From Desulfonatronaceae bacterium UBA663 (GTDB lineage Bacteria > Desulfobacterota > Desulfovibrionia > Desulfovibrionales > Desulfonatronaceae), in NCBI GenBank assembly GCA_002299865.1, contig DBNV01000034.1:1-8000 (forward strand): DNA of 8,000 nucleotides, in the 5' to 3' direction. Made by a program: the position numbers and the translations under genes. Every line of letters begins with the position of its first letter. Position 1 is the first letter of the stretch. Under the pieces are notes generated by a model, which was given only the letters and a program-made list of their open reading frames with translations, did no database searches and was not told the origin of the DNA. This document shows positions 1-6,457 of the stretch, piece after piece.

Positions 1-1
1 G

Positions 2-562
2 GTCACCGCGCTGCTTGCCGTATTTTTCTGCTGCAACCCGGCCTTTGCCCAGGACTCCCAGCCCGTGGGGGACGAATCCCAGACCTACAGCAAAGAGGAA
101 ATCCGCCAACAAGTGGAGGGCTTTTTCGAAGGAACCACCCAGGGCTTGGCGGACATCGTAGAGATGATCTTCGCGAAATATGGCCGCCCCACGGGATTCA
201 TCCAGGGAGAGGAATTCGGGGGCGCCCTGATAGTCGGCCTACGTTACGGCAGGGGGCAACTGCTGTTAAAAGGCCAGGAGCCTGTGCCCGTGTTTTGGCA
301 GGGACCGTCCATAGGGTTTGATTGGGGCGGTCATGCCTCCAAGGTTTTCACCCTTGTTTACAACCTCACCGACCCGGACAGAATTTTTCAACGGTTTCCT
401 GGTGTTGACGGCAGCGTTTATGTTCTCGGCGGGTTCAGCATGAACTATCAACAAAGCAATGAAATCATCCTCGTTCCCATCCGCACGGGGGTCGGACTGC
501 GCCTGGGCGCCAGCGTGGGCTACCTGCATTACACCAGGCAGGAGCACATCAACCCGTTTTAA
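2..562 (+). CDS. eipA: DUF1134 / EipA-like periplasmic envelope protein, 5'-partial
   Basis: The frame is open from the left edge, so the true start lies upstream. The first visible residues form the end of a Sec signal peptide: a hydrophobic run, then N-P-A-F-A with likely cleavage A16|Q17 (fragment numbering). The GTG at 65 is internal and is not the start. The mature part matches the DUF1134 family as I know it: YSKEEI and a GFFEGTTQGLADIVE helix, KYGRP-x-G-x-I-x-GEE, a W-Q-G-P-S-I-G-F-D-W-G-G core, LVYNL, the stretch LVPIRTGVGLRLGASVGYL, and the family-typical ending TRQ...NPF. The gene is intact to its TAA. The Brucella member EipA is a small beta-barrel periplasmic protein needed for envelope integrity; the exact ligand and role are not established, so function here is inferred from family only. 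It converges on pilY1 with a 76-nt spacer and is not part of the pilus operon. It is GC-richer than the pilin genes (40 of 60 bases at 181-240). Confidence 0.9.
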   Translation, partial: VTALLAVFFCCNPAFAQDSQPVGDESQTYSKEEIRQQVEGFFEGTTQGLADIVEMIFAKYGRPTGFIQGEEFGGALIVGLRYGRGQLLLKGQEPVPVFWQGPSIGFDWGGHASKVFTLVYNLTDPDRIFQRFPGVDGSVYVLGGFSMNYQQSNEIILVPIRTGVGLRLGASVGYLHYTRQEHINPF

Positions 563-638
563 TGCGGCCATGTAATCCCGCGGTGTGATCAGGACGACGC
601 TTCTTCCGGTTCATTCAAGGCAACCAACCCTTGAGGTT
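563..638. other. convergent intergenic spacer between eipA and pilY1
   Basis: Both flanking genes end here: TAA at 560-562 on plus and TGA at 639-641 on minus. A shared terminator would be expected. The only inverted repeat I see is TCAAGG (615-620) facing CCTTGA (629-634) around an 8-nt loop. It has no T-tract on either side, so I do not call a rho-independent terminator. Nothing else coding is supported. Confidence 0.6.
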
Positions 639-3600
639 TCACTCCACGTCGATCATATGCCAGCTTCTCCTGCCGCTACGGGTGGAGTCGATGGGCAATT
701 CGGGCTGGGCAATGCCAAGTATCTCGCCGGTGCTGGTCTGAATAAACACCCTTGCCCCCTCCTGTTCACCAAGATGTAAAGTCGGCGTGATCGCCATGCC
801 CGGCCCCAAATTTTTAGTGAACTCGACGATTGTGGTTTTATCTACCCCTTGTCCAACGGTTGACGTATTCAAACCACCAAACACGTTTTTTACCCAAGGC
901 GTACATGTTATGTAGTGCAAACTATAAAGCTTGCTTCTCCCCTCGAAGGCGCAGATATCGTTGTCCGGATCAGGGTGATATGCGACAAAGTTGAGCAATC
1001 CACCGAGCAGAGAAGGCTGACCAAGAACACGCTCGCCAGGCGGCGAAAGCCTCCTGAATGCGCCCTCCTTGTTCTTCAATATATAGTCTTGCAGTTCTGA
1101 AAATGTTGTTACATCGGAGGGGAGACAATCCGTGGTCCCGTCTGAACACAGCAGTCCTCCAGTTTCTGCATTGACCTGAATATTGCTGACATCTAATAAT
1201 CTAGCCTCGGGCACAGTAGAAAAATTGTATGCCTTGCTCGGATACTTCGGCTCCTGAATACAATAAATAGATTGAGTGGAAGAATCAAACTTGTCAGCCG
1301 CTGTCCAGAACTGCCCAGTGCCGAAATAAACCCAGACATTGTCATCTTTCCAGCCCACGTTGGGCTTGCCGGTGACAGGCCTTTTGGCGTCGAACATGGA
1401 CTTGTATTCCCATTTGCCGGGATCCGCCTCGCCTTCAACCTTCAATCGCCGTACGCCTCCACCAATGTTCTGTCCCTGCCTTTCCGTGGTCCCGAAATAG
1501 AGGATATCAACAAAAAAGTCGAAGTCATAGTCCACACTGACCATTCCGGTAGAGATGAAGGAGTTGTTGGTTGGAACTTCTATGCTGCCGCTCCTGGTCG
1601 CCGATGGGGCAAAGTCCGGGATGCGCAAGAGGCTCCGCTTGTCGGCATCCGCCACCCGACCACCCAAGTAATTCTCCATGGGGATGACCACCACCTTAGC
1701 CTTTTGTGTGCTCTCGATGCTGATCTTGTCGCTGTCCGGGCCGGTGCCCAGAACCAAAAACCATTTGACAACGCCGCGGTCTCGCACCGGAACAACCGTG
1801 GGCTCGGAAATTGTGTAGCCGAAGTTGACGCACGGCTTGTCTCCCGAGCACGACCGATTCCCTTTTTTGGTCGTTGTTTCCCCCAGCAGCACCGGGGGCT
1901 GGTCCGGATCCGTGATATCCAACACGAAATATGAGGAACTGAATGTACGCGTACCGTCAACAACTTGCCCGCCGCCAAAACGCATACCCCCGACAAGAAT
2001 GGTCCCCCATCCGTTGGGATGTCTAGGGGAGTCGGGAAAGATCCTCACGTCGAAAACCCTGGGAGTCAAATCAACATAATATTGATGCCTGTATTCGGAC
2101 CGGCTCAAACAACTCAAGTGGGGCAATAGATTGTTCGGCACATAAGCCCACATCTCCGCGCCCAGCGCCGGGCCTCCCTTGGTCACGAACCCGCCGCTGC
2201 CGGCCTGATAAAAGCCGGCATTAACAGCGTGAAGCATGCCGCTGTTACTGCCGAAATAAACCACCACTCTCCGATCTCGATATTTATGGTAGAAGGCGGC
2301 GTATGTCGGATCATTCCACAACAGGTCGTAGTTTTCAGCCGGAGCACCGACTAATACTGGAGTTGAATGAATCACGTCTCCAAGACGCCATGTTCGGTTA
2401 TTGTATTGTCGGCTGCGCATGCCGCCCTGGTCCTGACCGCGCAGCCATTTGATGGTGTCTGCGTCAAGATAGGGGAGGCTCGCTGTATGAATAAAGGAGA
2501 TGACTTCGCCGTTGTCGATCCTGCCATCATCGTCCGCGTCGTTCCAAGTGAAGATATGCCGCTGGGCTGAAGTAGAAAGATAGCTGCCCCTGTTGGCCAG
2601 TACATCCGTGAGATTATTCAACCATCCCGATGCGGTCCAAAGATAGGAAAGCGCATCCAATTCCGTGATCGTGCCGCCCTCGCACCGACTATTGCTGACA
2701 ACTCCGTTCACGCAAGCCTTGGTTCGTTTGGCGTTGGCATCGTAAAAATAAATCACTTCACTGTCCTGTTTGTCTCTTACGCGTCCTTGAGCATCCACAA
2801 GAAGGGCGCGCACATCGCCTGTCCAGGTGACTTCCTTGCCGAAACTGTCGCGCTTGGCAGGCCAGAACACCGCCTGCGTAATCATGCCTTCCCCCTTGCG
2901 GGAAGAGGAAATGACCGATGCGGCGGCACCAGACGCAACTCGAGAGAGTATGAGTTGAAAGGCTCTGGTCAGTTGCTGCTCCAAGCGTAGAGGATTGGCC
3001 ACGAAGAAATAATGGTCCGGGACTTCATCCCTGTTCTCATCCCACTTGACGGTCCCGGCCACAGTTTCTTCACCACCCCATTTGGCCGCGTACCAAAGAG
3101 GATTGCTCAGGATGCCGGCAGAATCCCCGGTTACGGCAAATGTTTTCGACCAATCAAGGCCTAAATTGCTGACCTGAATCGGTGTGTTTCCTCCAGCTCC
3201 CACGTCCCGATCTTTGACCACAAGATACACTCCATCTTCTGTTGTGCCTGAAATAAAAAAGCCAAGAACCTGATCAATGCAGCCGGCGGCATGTTCAGAC
3301 TCGACCGTCACCTCGATTCGATTATTGCCAAGGGATCTTACTCTGTAAAAAACAATCGCATCCATGTCATGATCAGCGCCCTGCTCCACATCCTCAAAAT
3401 TGATCCGAAATGTAGCGTCCGTTATTTCGCCCTGTTCATTGTATGTGATGTGCTCCACGAAAAAATTGACTATCTGATTAGTTGGGCAAAACGCATTGGA
3501 TCTGCAATTTGAAACATGCAATCCATTTGTATCTAGTGATAACGTACATCTTTGGGCACAATTCCGGTTGACATTCAGACAGCCGCTGATTGATTTGCCC

Positions 3601-5393
3601 ATGGGCACAATACGCACATTTGAGTCGCCGACTCGAATATTAATGTCAGGTATCGGTGAAGAAAGCGCGACAGCAAAAGAGCTTATTTTTTGCTCACCCG
3701 TTAAATCTGGCCGCAAGTCGGTATTCCTGCCATATTTGGCCACGGCAGAGGCATAATAGCTTCCCCTTCTCGTCGGGTCTTCAGGACATAGCCCGCGGAT
3801 GCGGCCGAGGTTGTCGACTGTTTTCGGGGTGCACATAAAGTCCGTGCCTTGGTGGTTTTCGCCGATAAACCATGATTTCCCGGCTATGGACTCCTGCGTG
3901 CCGATGGTGTCCGCAAGATTTTGGGCATTAAAGTTTCCCGCCCCAAGTGTCCGCCCAGAATCCCAGCCCGGCGCAGCAAAGGCGGAACCAGGCAATTGGT
4001 CGGAGTCAAAGGAGGGATTGATGTCGCTGATGACCAACATGATCGGCTTAGCGCAATAGAGATTCTGGCCGCTTTGCATGAACGGATCCTGCCATGCGGC
4101 CAGAGGCAGTCCAAGCGTCGCATCCTTGCCTCCGCTGTAAAGATAGTCTGGCGTTGGCGTTTCCCCCCTAGCAAAATATCTCAAAGTCTCATACATCATC
4201 TCCGCGAGAGGGTTCCCCCAGTCCGGAAACTCCCCTTCGTTCATGGGGCGATCCGTGACCCATGCGCCGGGCCACCCAGGTTCATAACTGTGATCCGACC
4301 TGAAATTGACAATCCTCATCTTGTTGATGGTCTGAATGATTCCGTTGACTGCCGTGAACTGGCCGGTTTCAAGATTGATTTCATCCCTGATGCTGCTGAT
4401 ATTTTTGCGGACAACCCCACCGGACATGTTTTTTTCATAAGATCCGGTCAGTAAACCAAAATACATGCTGTTCCCTTCGCCGTACTTCTGGAGAAGGCCA
4501 ATGGGCTTGTAAACAGCGCCCGACCCGTCTGGATTCGTTCCAGGATAAAGCTTGCAATTGTCCTCAGGCATGGAGGGATCGCACACCCTGACGCGTACGA
4601 CGTAGTCGGTCGGTGTACCCAAAGATGAATCCGCAACAGGACTCTCCTTGGCAACCCAATTCCATATTCGGTTATTGCTATTTGTTAAGACCCGAAGGAG
4701 CGGCGGACCATCTGCTGAAAGCGTAGTGGAGGCAAATAAATGTCGTCGCCCAGGGCTAGGCGCTGCAAGTGGTGTATAATCAGAGATACAATATCCATCC
4801 ACAGTTTGGCTTGTATATTCCTTGCCCCAGGAATGGGCATCCTGGGGCACGTATACCCTTTCCAAAACCGTTTCAGTGGCGGAGTCCGTGGAGCGAAATC
4901 CGCCATAAAGCACCTTGCGGAGCGTATCCATGCGGGACATGGTCAGATAGTTCAAAAAGTCGCCGCTCCATGCATTTGAACATTTTTTGTCCTTCGTGAC
5001 CAAAATCGGCTCAAATCGCATCCTGCTGGAATTATAGGTGTAGCATTTGTAGGAATCAAAATAGCCGTAATAGTCAATGGATGGATTGTATCTTATGTCC
5101 AGAAGTCCATCGTCATTCAAGTCTGAAGCATCGTTATAGGCCGCGTAATACAGCTCATGATCCCTGCCCATGACCAGCATGACCAGGGGGGGGACTGCCC
5201 CCGGTAAAAACGGAGGCCCACCGAAAGAATATTGACCACAGATATCTTGACCATAAGTATTGGCGCGTGCGGTAGTTGTGATCGCAACCAACAGGAAGGA
5301 TGCCACAAACAACAAAATGGCCAGACGAACAGTAGCGCTGGCGGCACCAGCGGCACCAGCGGCGCCGCTGGAATACCCACCTTTATATCTCAT
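639..5393 (-). CDS. pilY1: PilY1-type type IV pilus tip adhesin / assembly factor
   Basis: 1584 aa, much longer than P. aeruginosa PilY1 (about 1160 aa). The ATG at 5393 has AGGGAG (5399-5404) five bases upstream. A Sec signal peptide is visible: hydrophobic core 24-38, likely cut A-R-A44|N45. The N-terminal half resembles a von Willebrand A-like region. It has strands PLVMLVM (69-75) and PIMLVISD (450-457), but the DxSxS MIDAS is replaced by GRDHELYY. An acidic loop DLNDDGLLD follows at 91-99, then WSGDFLNYLTMSRMDTLRK (142-160). A Cys-rich insert spans about 590-735. Further calcium-type loops are D785-x-N-x-D789-x-x-x-D793, an EF-hand-like D952-x-D-x-D-G...E963, and D1288-x-D1290-x-D1292-x-x-x-D1296. 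The C-terminal half is the PilC/PilY1 beta-propeller: LGDVIHSTPVLVG (1004-1016), VVYFGSNSGMLHAVNAG (1044-1060), ILVGGMRFGGG (1132-1142). There are 25 cysteines, compatible with a disulfide-rich exported protein. Known family role: pilus-tip adhesin carried by minor pilins, promoting assembly and opposing PilT retraction. It is last in the operon, 9 nt after pilX. Confidence 0.96.
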   Translation of the reverse strand: MRYKGGYSSGAAGAAGAASATVRLAILLFVASFLLVAITTTARANTYGQDICGQYSFGGPPFLPGAVPPLVMLVMGRDHELYYAAYNDASDLNDDGLLDIRYNPSIDYYGYFDSYKCYTYNSSRMRFEPILVTKDKKCSNAWSGDFLNYLTMSRMDTLRKVLYGGFRSTDSATETVLERVYVPQDAHSWGKEYTSQTVDGYCISDYTPLAAPSPGRRHLFASTTLSADGPPLLRVLTNSNNRIWNWVAKESPVADSSLGTPTDYVVRVRVCDPSMPEDNCKLYPGTNPDGSGAVYKPIGLLQKYGEGNSMYFGLLTGSYEKNMSGGVVRKNISSIRDEINLETGQFTAVNGIIQTINKMRIVNFRSDHSYEPGWPGAWVTDRPMNEGEFPDWGNPLAEMMYETLRYFARGETPTPDYLYSGGKDATLGLPLAAWQDPFMQSGQNLYCAKPIMLVISDINPSFDSDQLPGSAFAAPGWDSGRTLGAGNFNAQNLADTIGTQESIAGKSWFIGENHQGTDFMCTPKTVDNLGRIRGLCPEDPTRRGSYYASAVAKYGRNTDLRPDLTGEQKISSFAVALSSPIPDINIRVGDSNVRIVPMGKSISGCLNVNRNCAQRCTLSLDTNGLHVSNCRSNAFCPTNQIVNFFVEHITYNEQGEITDATFRINFEDVEQGADHDMDAIVFYRVRSLGNNRIEVTVESEHAAGCIDQVLGFFISGTTEDGVYLVVKDRDVGAGGNTPIQVSNLGLDWSKTFAVTGDSAGILSNPLWYAAKWGGEETVAGTVKWDENRDEVPDHYFFVANPLRLEQQLTRAFQLILSRVASGAAASVISSSRKGEGMITQAVFWPAKRDSFGKEVTWTGDVRALLVDAQGRVRDKQDSEVIYFYDANAKRTKACVNGVVSNSRCEGGTITELDALSYLWTASGWLNNLTDVLANRGSYLSTSAQRHIFTWNDADDDGRIDNGEVISFIHTASLPYLDADTIKWLRGQDQGGMRSRQYNNRTWRLGDVIHSTPVLVGAPAENYDLLWNDPTYAAFYHKYRDRRVVVYFGSNSGMLHAVNAGFYQAGSGGFVTKGGPALGAEMWAYVPNNLLPHLSCLSRSEYRHQYYVDLTPRVFDVRIFPDSPRHPNGWGTILVGGMRFGGGQVVDGTRTFSSSYFVLDITDPDQPPVLLGETTTKKGNRSCSGDKPCVNFGYTISEPTVVPVRDRGVVKWFLVLGTGPDSDKISIESTQKAKVVVIPMENYLGGRVADADKRSLLRIPDFAPSATRSGSIEVPTNNSFISTGMVSVDYDFDFFVDILYFGTTERQGQNIGGGVRRLKVEGEADPGKWEYKSMFDAKRPVTGKPNVGWKDDNVWVYFGTGQFWTAADKFDSSTQSIYCIQEPKYPSKAYNFSTVPEARLLDVSNIQVNAETGGLLCSDGTTDCLPSDVTTFSELQDYILKNKEGAFRRLSPPGERVLGQPSLLGGLLNFVAYHPDPDNDICAFEGRSKLYSLHYITCTPWVKNVFGGLNTSTVGQGVDKTTIVEFTKNLGPGMAITPTLHLGEQEGARVFIQTSTGEILGIAQPELPIDSTRSGRRSWHMIDVE
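5186..5193 (-). repeat. C8 homopolymer in pilY1 codons 67-70 with flanking hairpin
   Basis: Eight consecutive G on plus (C on the coding strand) cover Val67-Pro-Pro-Leu70, just after the mature N-terminus. The surrounding 5182-5205 is a near-palindrome: ACC, five G, CAGT, eight C, TGGT on the coding strand can fold back. Loss of one C would shift the frame to a TGA at 5117-5119, leaving only a short peptide. The tract is seen directly; slippage is inference. Confidence 0.8.
5340..5366 (-). repeat. three 9-bp tandem repeats coding Gly-Ala-Ala in the PilY1 signal peptide n-region
   Basis: On the coding strand the copies are GGCGCCGCT (5358-5366), GGTGCCGCT (5349-5357) and GGTGCCGCC (5340-5348). 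They encode residues 10-18. The unit is a multiple of three, so copy-number change would alter length but not frame. The repeat lengthens the region before the hydrophobic core, which is unusual for a Sec signal peptide. Confidence 0.8.
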
Positions 5394-5398
5394 GCTCG

Positions 5399-5404
5399 CT
5401 CCCT
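5399..5404 (-). promoter_or_regulatory. ribosome binding site of pilY1
   Basis: AGGGAG on the minus strand sits five bases before the ATG at 5393 and overlaps the pilX stop codon (5403-5405). This fixes the pilY1 start and suggests that ribosomes finishing pilX re-initiate on pilY1. Confidence 0.7.
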
Positions 5405-5987
5405 ATCTTTGTACGTAACGATACATGGTTCCTACGGCTTGGCGGCTGTCAAGCCGTTCATAGCCACGCCCAATAAGCTGATAATAGCTTGCAAAGCCAC
5501 CGGCCCCGGCAACGCCCTTGCCGATTCCCTTGTAACCTGCGGCCATGACGATGGAACCTCCCTCAGCGACCCGGCTGCCTTGGAAGCGGACCTCCACGCT
5601 TGCCACCTCTTGCAGTGTTCCTGGAGAAATGATCTCGAAAATTCTCACGTCCGACCCTGGGGCCCTATACAAAGGCCCGCTTGCAATTTGTCCTTGAAAA
5701 TAATTGCCTTGAGCATCTCCCAACTGAAAAACAGCAGGCTCGCCACCTCTGGTGTCCACGGAATGCCCAATCATTTCTTCGACAAGATCCACCCCGGTTT
5801 CGGCCCAGTTGAGTGCTTGGTTTTGGAGTTGCAGGTTGCGGGAAATATACACGTCCATCTTCACGTCTCTTGAAAAACCAATGCTCATAATGCTTATGGC
5901 CAGAAGAATGAGCAGCGCCATGACCAGGACAATCCCGTGTTCGCCCCGCCCGCGCAGACTTGGAGGACAGAGATCTCGCTTGCTCAT
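5403..5987 (-). CDS. pilX: PilX-type minor pilin
   Basis: 194 aa from the chosen ATG at 5987, which has GGGGAG six bases upstream. A second in-frame ATG at 6023 with GGAG eight bases upstream would add 12 residues; an open frame to 6119 overlaps pilV and is unlikely. The N-terminus is a class III pilin signal: polar leader, then R-G-E-H-G18|I19 and a hydrophobic helix (19-38). The following S-R-D...S-R-N-L-Q-L-Q-N-Q-A-L-N-W-A-E-T-G (39-65) fits the PilX N-terminal domain. Position 5 of the mature protein is Met, not Glu, as in GspK-type pseudopilins. The globular part (about 66-194) is poorly conserved and ends in a Tyr/Arg-rich tail. Family role: minor pilin of the tip-priming complex, thought to sit near PilY1. 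It lies 17 nt (start 6023) or 53 nt (start 5987) after pilV and 9 nt before pilY1. The family call rests on the N-terminus and on gene order. Confidence 0.87.
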   Translation of the reverse strand: MSKRDLCPPSLRGRGEHGIVLVMALLILLAISIMSIGFSRDVKMDVYISRNLQLQNQALNWAETGVDLVEEMIGHSVDTRGGEPAVFQLGDAQGNYFQGQIASGPLYRAPGSDVRIFEIISPGTLQEVASVEVRFQGSRVAEGGSIVMAAGYKGIGKGVAGAGGFASYYQLIGRGYERLDSRQAVGTMYRYVQR

Positions 5988-6060
5988 GACACTCTCCCCA
6001 CGACTATTCTGCTGTGCACTCATAGCGCTCTCTCCATAGACTATTCTGCGACTATTCTGC
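5983..6060 (-). repeat. direct repeats at the pilV/pilX junction duplicating the pilX initiation region
   Basis: The 11-mer gactattctgc (plus strand) occurs exactly at 6002-6012, 6039-6049 and 6050-6060, the last two in tandem. The longer segments 5983-6012 and 6019-6049 agree at about 25 of 30 aligned positions with one gap. Each holds the 11-mer, a purine-rich Shine-Dalgarno sequence and ATGAG. The two ATGs (6023 and 5987) are 36 nt apart, hence in frame. The pilV stop TAG (6041-6043) falls inside the middle 11-mer. Confidence 0.85.
5994..5999 (-). promoter_or_regulatory. ribosome binding site favouring the pilX start at 5987
   Basis: GGGGAG lies six bases before the ATG at 5987. It is stronger than the competing GGAG at 6032-6035, eight bases before the ATG at 6023. 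It also gives the shorter leader (18 rather than 30 residues), which is closer to usual pilin leaders. Both sites could be used. Confidence 0.55.
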
Positions 6061-6457
6061 TGGCGGAGAATGACTTCTCGCCGCGGTACTGCCAGGTCAC
6101 ATCGACGGCTATCTCCCAAAAGGACCTAGTACCCGGAACAACGTTATCCCCGTCCTTGAGATTCATCCTTGTCAAGTTCCAATCCAGAACATAATTGAAA
6201 CCACCAATGATCTGTTGCGCCCCGCCTTGACAAGGAGGGTTAGGGCATACCTGGGCAGGTCGGAAGGACAATTCTTCGATTTGGGCCTGGACAAGCTCTG
6301 TGGCCACGGTCATGGTTCGGCCCTGCCCTCTGGTCAGCACGGCTGTCTGCTGGGTGCTCATCCACGCCAAAACAGCCACGGCCAGCACCATCACGGCGAT
6401 AAGCACCTCAATGAGGGTGAACCCCAAACAGGATTTTGAATTTGCATCAGGATGCAT
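6041..6457 (-). CDS. pilV: PilV-type minor pilin
   Basis: 138 aa from the ATG at 6457. This start overlaps the end of pilW by 11 nt and gives a 12-residue leader. The longer frame to 6505 would put 28 residues, several of them Cys and Trp, before the cleavage site and is less likely. A textbook class III signal is present: C10-L-G12|F13-T-L-I-E17, with Glu at mature position 5, then the hydrophobic helix to about residue 33 (VLIAVMVLAVAVLAW). This N-terminus is typical of PilV/GspI-type pilins. After the helix comes a VATELVQAQIEEL amphipathic segment, then C71-P-N-P-P-C76, a likely disulfide pair, and a small beta-rich C-terminal part. The protein ends R-I-V-A-E. GGAGG (6470-6474) lies 12 bases upstream, rather far, so coupling to pilW translation probably matters. 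Family role: inner-membrane-inserted minor pilin of the tip-priming complex with PilW, PilX and FimU. Confidence 0.88.
   Translation of the reverse strand: MHPDANSKSCLGFTLIEVLIAVMVLAVAVLAWMSTQQTAVLTRGQGRTMTVATELVQAQIEELSFRPAQVCPNPPCQGGAQQIIGGFNYVLDWNLTRMNLKDGDNVVPGTRSFWEIAVDVTWQYRGEKSFSASRIVAE

Noticed and set aside
20..40. Cys-Cys in the EipA signal peptide as a lipoprotein lipobox
   Set aside because: Residues before the cysteines (A-V-F-F) do not fit a lipobox, and a good signal peptidase I site follows.
65..562. GTG at 65 as the start of the DUF1134 protein
   Set aside because: The same frame continues upstream and encodes the end of a signal peptide with an A-F-A cleavage site, so the gene starts outside the window.
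615..634. Inverted repeat TCAAGG/CCTTGA between eipA and pilY1 as a bidirectional terminator
   Set aside because: Stem of only six pairs with an 8-nt loop and no T-tract on either strand.
1272..1934. 220-codon plus-strand open frame inside pilY1
   Set aside because: It lies antisense to strongly supported pilY1 propeller sequence, has no recognisable domain and no clear ribosome binding site.
4429..4435. T7 run (A7 on the coding strand) in pilY1 as a second slippage site
   Set aside because: Seven A in a Glu-Lys-Asn context is common by chance, and nothing else marks the site.
639..5393. RGD integrin-binding motif in PilY1, as reported for P. aeruginosa
   Set aside because: No R-G-D occurs in the translated protein.
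5232..5873. 213-codon plus-strand open frame across the pilX/pilY1 boundary
   Set aside because: It is antisense to both genes; its Gly/Ser/Thr-rich part is only the reverse reading of the pilY1 9-bp repeat.
6024..6119. PilX beginning at the far upstream ATG (6119)
   Set aside because: It would overlap pilV by 79 nt and add a polar, Arg-rich segment before the pilin leader; two better starts with ribosome binding sites lie downstream.
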